Assembly (NCBI GenBank): GCA_002369325.1
Contig: DFDU01000017.1
Location: 1-12,663 of the forward strand
DNA length: 12,663 bases
Direction of reading: 5' to 3'
DNA from: Lachnospiraceae bacterium UBA3820
GTDB taxonomy: Bacteria; Bacillota; Clostridia; Lachnospirales; Lachnospiraceae
Of the stretch, positions 6,454-12,393 are shown piece by piece; position 1 is the stretch's first letter, and each line of letters begins with the position of its first letter. Made by a program: the position numbers and the translations under genes. The notes below the pieces were generated by a model. It was not told the origin of the DNA. It made no database searches and saw only the letters and a program-made list of their open reading frames with translations.

Positions 6454-7194
6454 TTATTTCTTAATCATCTTAAATACACCAGGTACAGCTGCAATTAAAG
6501 AAGCAATGATTCCAAATACAGGACCTGCTCCGTGGCTTGCTTTTCCGCCCCAAGCTTTAACCAAATCAATCATAGCCTTGAGCTTCTCGCCTTCTTCTTT
6601 ACCCCATGCAAATGAAAGACAAAGTAAAAGGATAACAATTATAAGTGCTGCTGCAGGTAAAATAATGTCCAAAAGTCCATTACCATTGATTTTCTGCTTA
6701 ATATTATTTAAGGCAGGAATTCCTTCAGCTATGTTCATAACGATAATAGCTGCTCCAAGTGCCATAAGTATTAAACCAAAGAGAACATTCATAGCTCCCA
6801 TCTGGAAAAGGAAATCACTTTCAGTCTGACCCATCATTGAAACCTTTAACCATGGGAAGAAAGGATTGATTAAAAGGAGTGCTCCTCCAACGATACCTGC
6901 AATTCTCATTGGCTCCTGCTTAATAATATCACCGATACTTCCTGCTGCTACGGATGAACCGAATCCACCCATTGGCTGACCATAACCTGTCTGCTGGTAT
7001 CCGGTCATTGGCTGCTGACCATAACCTGTCTGCTGGTATCCCATTGGTTGCTGGCCGTAACCTGTCTGTGGATATCCACCCATTGGCTGCTGATATCCGG
7101 TAGTCGGCTGCTGTGGCTGTGCAAGATTAGCACCGCATACAGGGCATACTGTTGAACCATCCGGTATCATCGCACCACATACTGTACAATTCAT
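6454..7194 (-). CDS. Zinc-ribbon polytopic membrane protein with Gln/Tyr/Gly-rich linker
   Basis: The 246-residue protein has a zinc ribbon (C3, C6, C17, C20), then a low-complexity linker at about residues 27-80 built from GYQQ, TGYGQQPM and similar units. About four hydrophobic segments follow. The last reads SHGAGPVFGIIASLIAAVPGVFKMIKK and aligns well with the end of the next gene upstream, so the two are paralogues. The membrane part starts near residue 95 with an Ala/Gly-rich helix and an aromatic turn (NPFFPWLKV). At DNA level a 26-bp exact repeat (6977-7002 and 7016-7041, period 39) shows that the linker evolves by tandem duplication. AAGGAGGA lies 6 nt before the ATG. It sits 77 bp downstream of its paralogue with no clear terminator between them, so the pair may be one operon. 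Function unknown. Confidence 0.82.
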   Translation of the reverse strand: MNCTVCGAMIPDGSTVCPVCGANLAQPQQPTTGYQQPMGGYPQTGYGQQPMGYQQTGYGQQPMTGYQQTGYGQPMGGFGSSVAAGSIGDIIKQEPMRIAGIVGGALLLINPFFPWLKVSMMGQTESDFLFQMGAMNVLFGLILMALGAAIIVMNIAEGIPALNNIKQKINGNGLLDIILPAAALIIVILLLCLSFAWGKEEGEKLKAMIDLVKAWGGKASHGAGPVFGIIASLIAAVPGVFKMIKK

Positions 7195-7271
7195 TTATTT
7201 TCCTCCTTGTTTGTTTGAAAATATATAATTTGAAAGTTTTTAACCTTCATAATTATTGGATTAATAATTTT

Positions 7272-8210
7272 TTATTTCTTTACTAATTTAAGTACTCTAG
7301 GAACTGTTGCAAGGCCTGCACCTATCCATCCGAAAATCGGTCCTATGCCATGGTTGGCATGACCTTTTAATCCGCTGTAATAGGATTTTGCTTCCTTAAT
7401 GTAATCTTTACCTTCTTTAATTCCTTCCATCAAATCCTTATTGAAAAATGCAACAAGCATAAATACAAGCGCAAGTACAATAAGACCAAACTCAACATAT
7501 ATCAAATATGAATTATTCTGCTTAAAGCTGTTCATGCTCGGTACAAATTCCATAATATCCGACAACAAAAGAACTATGCCTACAATTAAAATTATTACGG
7601 CAAAAACCACAAAGGAAGACTTATCCATATAGTCCTTACCGCCCAGCTTGAACATATTGGCAGTTTCCTTTTCTGATTGTCCTGCCGCTTTCGCTGCAAC
7701 CGAAAACCAACTTAATATCGGTGTCAGTAAAATAAATAACGCTCCGATCATCTGGATCAAAGTCATCAAAGGAGAACCTGCCGAAGTTCCCTTGAAGCTT
7801 CCTCCCATACTCGTGCCGTAAGCCGGCTGAGGACGGAAGTTTTGTGGCTGTCCGTAACCCTGCTGTGGCTGTCCAAAGCCCTGTTGCTGTCCGAAGCCCT
7901 GTGGTTGTCCGTAACCCTGCTGTGGCTGACCATAGCCTTGCTGTGGTTGTCCATAGCCCTGCTGTGGCTGACGGAAGTTCTGTGGTTGTCCGTAACCCTG
8001 CTGTGGCTGACCATAGCCTTGCTGTGGTTGTCCATAGCCCTGCTGTGGCTGTCCAAAGTTCTGTGGCTGTCCATAGCCCTGCTGTGGTTGTCCGAAGCCC
8101 TGTGGCTGTCCATAACCCTGCTGTGGCTGCTGATATTGAATCATATTTCCACACATCGGACACACTTGTTGACCGTTAGGAATAACCGCACCGCATACTG
8201 TACAATTCAT
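7272..8210 (-). CDS. Zinc-ribbon polytopic membrane protein with prion-like GYGQPQQ repeat domain
   Basis: The 312-residue protein has a zinc ribbon (C3, C6, C17, C20). About 105 residues of repeats follow, made of QPQQGYG heptads with QPQGFG, QPQNFG and QPQNFR hexads interspersed. GYG occurs nine times. Four hydrophobic segments come next, ending in NHGIGPIFGWIGAGLATVPRVLKLVKK, homologous to the end of its downstream paralogue. The repeat domain is Gln/Gly/Tyr/Pro-rich and almost free of charged residues apart from two Arg, the composition of prion-like, phase-separating segments. The ribbon and repeats probably face the cytoplasm. AGGAGGGG precedes the ATG. A weak promoter (TTGTGG, 19 nt, TATAAA on the minus strand, 8270-8240) may drive it. 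It is divergent from the EAL-domain gene. No known function; related proteins are usually named only as zinc-ribbon domain proteins. Confidence 0.83.
   Translation of the reverse strand: MNCTVCGAVIPNGQQVCPMCGNMIQYQQPQQGYGQPQGFGQPQQGYGQPQNFGQPQQGYGQPQQGYGQPQQGYGQPQNFRQPQQGYGQPQQGYGQPQQGYGQPQGFGQQQGFGQPQQGYGQPQNFRPQPAYGTSMGGSFKGTSAGSPLMTLIQMIGALFILLTPILSWFSVAAKAAGQSEKETANMFKLGGKDYMDKSSFVVFAVIILIVGIVLLLSDIMEFVPSMNSFKQNNSYLIYVEFGLIVLALVFMLVAFFNKDLMEGIKEGKDYIKEAKSYYSGLKGHANHGIGPIFGWIGAGLATVPRVLKLVKK
7818..8135. repeat. Tandem coding repeats (21-nt and 18-nt units, 81-nt higher-order period)
   Basis: This is the DNA of the GYGQPQQ linker. A 71-bp segment (7900-7970) is repeated without mismatch at 7981-8051, giving a higher-order period of 81 nt (three heptads plus one hexad, 27 codons). 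Every unit length is a multiple of three, so unit gains or losses keep the frame. The near identity points to recent expansion. Confidence 0.9.
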
Positions 8211-8432
8211 ATCAAACCCCTCCTATTAAATTATATAATTTTATAGCTTCCGAGTATTAAAAAACCACAATACCCTATTCTAAAAAATAATAGCATAATA
8301 CTGCCATTTATTCAAGAAAAACAAGCAATTTTTGTATATATTAGTTTTCTATTGCCAAATCTGCCATAAAATAATACAATTATATTAGTTGTTAGTTTTA
8401 TAAAGACGTTTTAAAACAAGGTGAATTCATTT
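8211..8432. other. Divergent intergenic region between a zinc-ribbon gene and the EAL gene
   Basis: This AT-rich stretch of 222 bp carries the promoter and ribosome sites of both divergent genes. I see no gene, riboswitch or terminator in it. Confidence 0.5.
8352..8380 (+). promoter_or_regulatory. Predicted promoter of the EAL-domain gene
   Basis: TTGCCA at 8352-8357 and TACAAT at 8375-8380 are separated by exactly 17 nt, each one or two bases from consensus. The predicted start is about 8387, giving a leader of about 46 nt before the ATG at 8433. Confidence 0.65.
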
Positions 8433-10334
8433 ATGAACATTAAAATGCAATGCTGCGGCATTATTATTTTATTCGTAATTTTCATATTTTATCAGAGAAA
8501 AAGCAAACTGCACCTTAAAACAGAAAAACTCTTCTTAAGTATTTTTGTTTCTGTCACAGTAAGCCTTTTTCTCGATGTTGCTTCCATGGTTTCTTTATTT
8601 TATATAGAAGACCTCCCGGGAGTATTCGTTGACGTGTTCTGTAAAGCTTACCTCGTTTCTTTAATATGGGTTTGTTTTTACGGTCTTTTATACGTTTGCT
8701 CAGATATATTCGTACAAACACAGCTTTATCAAAAGAGAGCCAGTATATTTTACACTATACTTACTCTGGGAACCGTTCTGGTGTTAGCTCTCCCTATATA
8801 TAAAAATACGGATGATATATATTTATCTTTTACATACGGTCCAAGTGTCCTGGCAACCTATGCCTTATGTGTAGCATTTTTGGCAATAACCATTTTTCAA
8901 TTATATCATCACAAAGAAAAGATTAATCCCAAACGAAGAAAAGCCGCATTTTCCTGGCTGGTAATCTGGATAACAGCTACGATTATACAATTTATTTTCA
9001 ATAAACTTTTGCTGGTCGGCTTTGCATCTTCAATAGGTGTTTTGGTTATCTACCTAAGCCTTGAAAACCCCGAAACAAATATAGACCGTCGTACCGGTCT
9101 TTTTACGCCAAATGCGCTTAATCAATACTTAAGACAGGTATATGGAAGCAATACCGATGTTTCGCTTATTAATGTCATTATGTCCACGCCATTTATACCA
9201 AACGACCGTACAAAGGACGCATTAATTTCCAGCGAAGTACTCGAATTTGCCTCTACCGTAAGTACAGGAATTGCATTTTCCGATAATGCGGGAAATCTGT
9301 TTTTTGTTACAAAACAGGAAAACTATGATACCTTGCTAGAAACCATTGATGACAGATTTAATCAACCTTGGGGTCCGAATAAGGATTATATAATAAGCCC
9401 TAATATAATAGGCTTACCGGCTACTAAAATTTGCAAGACCGCAGAAGACATCATACCATGTATCAATTATGCGTACAAAAACAATATCGACCTTGCGGAA
9501 ACAGGTATGCTTGTGCTTGACGAAAGCATTGCAAACTCGATGTACGAAGAGCAAATACTGGAGCAGACAATATCCGATGCAATTAATGAGGATCGAATTG
9601 TTGTCTATTATCAGCCTATTTACTCAATCAAGGAAAAACGCTTCGTATCGGCTGAAGCACTTGTAAGAATAGTAGATAAAGACGGGTCCATCATCCCACC
9701 GGGAGAATTTATAAACTCAGCAGAACAAAACGGCTCGATATTAAAGATCGGTGAGCTCGTATTTAAAAAGGTATGCCATTTCATTTCAAGCAAATATCCC
9801 GAAAATTACGGCTTGGAATATATTGAAGTAAACCTCTCAACCGTTCAGGCTTCATATGAATTTTTGGCAGACAGCTTTATAGAGATAATGGAATGGTATA
9901 ATGTCGATCCGTCTATGATAAACCTTGAGATAACCGAGTCAGCTTCCATTTATGAAAAGAAACTTATGCTTGATAATATGAAAAAGCTTATTGATTACGG
10001 AGTAAGCTTCTCACTTGATGATTTCGGAACCGGTAATTCCAACCTGAATTACATCGTAGACATGCCGGTAAGACTCATAAAATTTGACAGAGATATGATT
10101 ATGTCATACTTTGAAACCGGCAAAGCCAAATATGTTATGGACGCCGCCATGCATATGATACACGGTCTTAAACTTGAGATAGTTTCCGAGGGAATCGAAA
10201 CCAAAGAAATGCTTGATACGATGGAAAACCTTGGTATCAGTTACATACAGGGATATTATTTTTCAAAACCTATTCCTGAGGATGAATTCATAGAATTTAT
10301 GGAAAAAAATAACAGTCCCGGCCAACGGGAATAA
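8433..10334 (+). CDS. Multi-pass membrane c-di-GMP phosphodiesterase (degenerate GGDEF plus EAL)
   Basis: The 633-residue protein has about seven hydrophobic segments in its first 210 residues, then a GGDEF-like domain and a C-terminal EAL domain. The GGDEF-like region starts DRRTGLF (about 220) but carries no GGDEF signature; the equivalent loop reads FSDNAGNL, so cyclase activity is not expected. The EAL domain keeps the catalytic set of class I phosphodiesterases: E408 in EALVR, N467, E499 in LEITES, D529 and D530 in LDDFGTG, K550, E586 in SEGIET and Q606. It should hydrolyse c-di-GMP to pGpG at the inner face of the membrane, perhaps in response to a signal sensed by the membrane part. 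ATG 8433 is chosen because AAGGTGA lies 8 nt upstream. A GTG at 8421 would add four residues but has no ribosome site. The next gene starts about 40 bp later and is probably co-transcribed. Confidence 0.92.
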   Translation: MNIKMQCCGIIILFVIFIFYQRKSKLHLKTEKLFLSIFVSVTVSLFLDVASMVSLFYIEDLPGVFVDVFCKAYLVSLIWVCFYGLLYVCSDIFVQTQLYQKRASIFYTILTLGTVLVLALPIYKNTDDIYLSFTYGPSVLATYALCVAFLAITIFQLYHHKEKINPKRRKAAFSWLVIWITATIIQFIFNKLLLVGFASSIGVLVIYLSLENPETNIDRRTGLFTPNALNQYLRQVYGSNTDVSLINVIMSTPFIPNDRTKDALISSEVLEFASTVSTGIAFSDNAGNLFFVTKQENYDTLLETIDDRFNQPWGPNKDYIISPNIIGLPATKICKTAEDIIPCINYAYKNNIDLAETGMLVLDESIANSMYEEQILEQTISDAINEDRIVVYYQPIYSIKEKRFVSAEALVRIVDKDGSIIPPGEFINSAEQNGSILKIGELVFKKVCHFISSKYPENYGLEYIEVNLSTVQASYEFLADSFIEIMEWYNVDPSMINLEITESASIYEKKLMLDNMKKLIDYGVSFSLDDFGTGNSNLNYIVDMPVRLIKFDRDMIMSYFETGKAKYVMDAAMHMIHGLKLEIVSEGIETKEMLDTMENLGISYIQGYYFSKPIPEDEFIEFMEKNNSPGQRE

Positions 10335-10375
10335 TTCCATATTAAATATAAAAATCAATCTTGGAGGATTTTCAA

Positions 10376-10891
10376 ATGAATAATTATCTTACAACAAAGG
10401 TTACGGTTAAAAAAGCATCAAATGTGATTCTATTAACAATTTTCGGAATACTTTTTATCACCGGAGTAGCGATTCTTCCCGGACAGTTTGCCGACAGTAC
10501 TTCACAGGGTATTATGGCAATTGTACTGGATGTAATCTTTTTAATTCCAATCATTAAAATCTGTCTTTCATATGTTTATATGTCTAAAGCACGCAAATAT
10601 GCATATGTTTTTTCAAACAACACCGACACCACCATAACCTTCAGTGAGCTTCGTCAGCATCTTCACGAAAGCAATGTCGAAGACGAAATACAAAAGCTCA
10701 TTATGAAGGGGTATATAAAAAATGTGGTTGTTGACTTAAATACAAATACGCTTGTACTTACTTCAGATAAAGCAAACACAGCAAAGAAAATCTATGTCGA
10801 GGTTACCTGTAAGGGCTGCGGAAACGCCGCAACCATAGTAAAGGGCGAGGCAACCAAGTGTCCGTATTGCGACAGGGCACTTATGGGATAA
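10376..10891 (+). CDS. Two-TM protein with winged-helix-like segment and C-terminal zinc ribbon
   Basis: The 171-residue protein has two hydrophobic segments (about 18-40 and 46-66). A segment near 85-130 follows (ITFSELRQHL...EDEIQKLIMKGYIKNVVVD), with a helix-helix-helix-strand-strand pattern like a winged helix. The C-terminus carries CKGC and CPYC, a zinc ribbon. The domain order is the reverse of the neighbouring zinc-ribbon proteins, where the ribbon is N-terminal. I do not recognise the family; the winged-helix reading is from pattern alone. TTGGAGGAT precedes the ATG at 10376. The gap of about 40 bp after the phosphodiesterase gene has no terminator or clear promoter, so the two are probably one operon, ending at a strong terminator downstream. 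Confidence 0.75.
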   Translation: MNNYLTTKVTVKKASNVILLTIFGILFITGVAILPGQFADSTSQGIMAIVLDVIFLIPIIKICLSYVYMSKARKYAYVFSNNTDTTITFSELRQHLHESNVEDEIQKLIMKGYIKNVVVDLNTNTLVLTSDKANTAKKIYVEVTCKGCGNAATIVKGEATKCPYCDRALMG

Positions 10892-10920
10892 TTTTGAATT
10901 CATTTTTATGATATAAATAT

Positions 10921-10967
10921 AACGCAGCAAATAGATATAACATATCATCAATTTGCTGCGTTTTTTT
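10921..10967 (+). terminator. Intrinsic terminator of the EAL / zinc-ribbon operon
   Basis: AACGCAGCAAAT (10921-10932) and ATTTGCTGCGTT (10951-10962) form a perfect 12-bp stem followed by a T-run of seven, counting the last stem bases. It lies 30 bp after the stop codon. The converging minus-strand gene ends about 16 bp beyond it and may use the same hairpin, though the minus-strand T content after it is poorer. Confidence 0.88.
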
Positions 10968-10982
10968 ATTTCATATCCAGAC

Positions 10983-11615
10983 TTACAAATTTCCATCCCA
11001 ACCAAATATTTTCAAATCAACTTTGTTGTCATTTACTTCAATACCATCAGCCTCAAGAAGATTTTTCTGCACATCCGCTCCGCCAAATACAAAGGCTTCG
11101 GCAAGCATTCCTTTAGAATTTACGACACGATAACAAGGTATATGGTCAGGATCGGGATTTTTATGAAGTGCATTTCCGACCGCTCTTGCCATCTTCGGTT
11201 CTCCGGCTACAGCAGCTATTGTTTTATATGTCGCAACCTTCCCCTTCGGAATCTTTTTAACTGCCTCATAAATCCTTTTTGTCGGACTGTCCGAAATCAA
11301 ATCATAGCTTTCGGCTATCATCATTTTTATTTCCTTATCAGGCACGGTTCCGTCAAGAATAATTGTATTCCAATGCATCTTATTTTGATGATATCCCGGC
11401 TTGACCGAAGGATACATCTGTCTTATAAAATAGGCCTTATCCGGATCAACCTTAACATTTAAACAGATATAACCATCCTTTTCATAAGTCCACAAAAATG
11501 CTTTATCATTTCCCTTATATCGGACCAGCTGCCAATTCGTGTCATGAAAGGGCGCATCCTGATATGTGTCCGAAAAGGAAAGTCCGTATTCTAATGCCTG
11601 TTCTCTGGTTTTCAT
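10983..11615 (-). CDS. MmcQ/YjbR-family domain fused to an O6-alkylguanine-DNA alkyltransferase-like (MGMT) domain
   Basis: The 210-residue protein joins two modules. Residues 1-108 match the MmcQ/YjbR family (DUF419), with landmarks DAPFHDTNWQLVRY, FLWTYEKDGYICLNVKVDP and PGYHQNKMHWNTIILDG. Residues 112-195 match the DNA-binding domain of MGMT/Ada: KGKVATYKTIA, ARAVGNAL with the arginine finger R144, and IPCYRVV with the acceptor cysteine C161. The usual motif is PCHRV; here His is Tyr, while Cys is kept, unlike alkyltransferase-like proteins that have Trp or Ala there. The full N-terminal Ada ribonuclease-like half is missing and is replaced by the YjbR-like domain. A DNA-repair role is likely from the family, but transfer activity is uncertain. 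ATG 11615 is chosen over 11621 because AGAGG lies 8 nt upstream of the former and only 2 nt from the latter. Confidence 0.88.
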   Translation of the reverse strand: MKTREQALEYGLSFSDTYQDAPFHDTNWQLVRYKGNDKAFLWTYEKDGYICLNVKVDPDKAYFIRQMYPSVKPGYHQNKMHWNTIILDGTVPDKEIKMMIAESYDLISDSPTKRIYEAVKKIPKGKVATYKTIAAVAGEPKMARAVGNALHKNPDPDHIPCYRVVNSKGMLAEAFVFGGADVQKNLLEADGIEVNDNKVDLKIFGWDGNL

Positions 11616-11641
11616 AAGCATTACCTCTGTGTCTTTTATAA

Positions 11642-11647
11642 ATTATA
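11642..11647 (-). promoter_or_regulatory. Possible -10 element for the YjbR-MGMT fusion gene
   Basis: On the minus strand TATAAT (11647-11642) lies about 27 nt before the ATG. The sequence at the -35 distance is poor (TAAAAC), so this is a tentative promoter. Confidence 0.4.
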
Positions 11648-11660
11648 GAACGTATTATTT

Positions 11661-11734
11661 AATAGTTTTAGAAAAATAATATTAAATAGTTACATAAAAA
11701 TATTATTAAATAGTACCGGTTGATTTTAAATAGT
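11661..11734. repeat. Four AATAGT direct repeats at 24, 24 and 20 bp spacing
   Basis: AATAGT occurs at 11661, 11685, 11709 and 11729 within longer AT-rich similarity (TTA-AATAGT). The last two lie in the 3' end of the phosphatase gene. An AT-only inverted repeat (11675-11683 with 11699-11707) overlaps the stop codon of that gene and is its only terminator candidate. Spacing near two helical turns may mean a phased binding array, or this may be chance in AT-rich DNA. Confidence 0.35.
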
Positions 11735-12182
11735 CAAGAAAGCCGCTGCATCCCTCTGAGACATCGGCATACGTCGTTTCAAAATCTCCCGTATACCAGG
11801 GGTCCGCCACACTTCTCGGTCTTTCGGTATAATCCATAAGAAGCGAAATTTTTCCATCCGGGTCTCCACCGGTTATCCTTGGCATATACCTTGCATTTTC
11901 CGCATCCATTCCGATAATATAGTCAAAATCCCGGTAATCCCCTTTAGTCAAAAGCTTAGCTCTCTTTCCCTTACAGGATATACCATGCTCCGCAAGTATT
12001 TTCTTCGCCGGCGGATATACTTCACTTCCGACACCATTCCAGATTTCATCAGTATGTGTCGCCCTTGACTCTATATGAAATTTATTTGACAATCCTGCCT
12101 TTTCGACCATATCCTTAAATACAAACTCCGCAATAGGCGAGCGACAGATATTTCCATGGCAGATAAAAAGTATCTTAATCAT
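11706..12182 (-). CDS. Low-molecular-weight protein-tyrosine phosphatase
   Basis: The 158-residue protein is a full-length member of the LMW-PTP family. It hydrolyses phosphotyrosine in proteins through a cysteinyl-phosphate intermediate in the cytoplasm. The P-loop C8-HGNIC-R14-S is at the extreme N-terminus, and the general-acid loop DPWY carries D127. The length and spacing fit the family exactly. Bacterial members often act with tyrosine kinases of capsule or exopolysaccharide synthesis, or in stress responses; no such partner is visible here. GGAGGC lies about 6 nt before the ATG. It is 90 bp upstream of the YjbR-MGMT gene on the same strand. That gene appears to have its own -10, so co-transcription is possible but not shown. 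Confidence 0.94.
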   Translation of the reverse strand: MIKILFICHGNICRSPIAEFVFKDMVEKAGLSNKFHIESRATHTDEIWNGVGSEVYPPAKKILAEHGISCKGKRAKLLTKGDYRDFDYIIGMDAENARYMPRITGGDPDGKISLLMDYTERPRSVADPWYTGDFETTYADVSEGCSGFLDYLKSTGTI

Positions 12183-12393
12183 AAAAAAGCCTCCGTTTCA
12201 CTTCCCTCATTCGTAGTAAAATCATAGTAGAAATCGGGGTGTCTTACTACTCCCCAAAGGGGGTCATTTGAAACCCTCAAAACTGCTCAATGGGGCTCAT
12301 TTTTTCAGAAATCCGTCAAAGGGGGTTCATCGTTAAAAGGTGCTAAATTATCTTCCGATATAATCTATTAACAATCTGCTCATTTGATCATTA
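12183..12393. other. Intergenic region between the phosphatase and the right HTH gene
   Basis: Apart from the three G-rich repeats and the phosphatase ribosome site, I see a possible minus-strand -10 (TATGAT, 12226-12221) without a good -35. There is no gene and no convincing terminator. Confidence 0.4.
12254..12330. repeat. Three G-rich 14-bp repeats, IS21-like end remnant
   Basis: Related units occur at 12254-12267 (CCAAAGGGGGTCAT), 12287-12300 (TCAATGGGGCTCAT) and 12316-12330 (TCAAAGGGGGTTCAT), spaced 33 and 29 bp. The surrounding sequence is not coding. Multiple spaced repeats at an element end are typical of IS21-family insertion sequences, so this may be a solo or decayed end. No istA or istB gene is present in the window. 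The assignment is by resemblance only. Confidence 0.45.

Noticed and set aside
7251..7275. AATTATT/AATAATT hairpin between the two paralogous zinc-ribbon genes as their terminator
   Set aside because: Its T-run is on the plus strand, while both genes are on the minus strand, and the stem is made only of A and T.
7818..8135. Repeat array considered as a CRISPR
   Set aside because: The units are 18-21 nt, multiples of three, contiguous with no unique spacers, and lie inside a gene.
7636..8246. Long open frames in several other frames and on the plus strand across the GYGQPQQ repeat
   Set aside because: They arise from the repetitive Gln/Gly/Tyr codons and give low-complexity products (repeats of Leu-Trp-Leu or Thr-Ala-Thr). 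Only the minus-strand 7272-8210 frame has a ribosome site, zinc ribbon and membrane helices.
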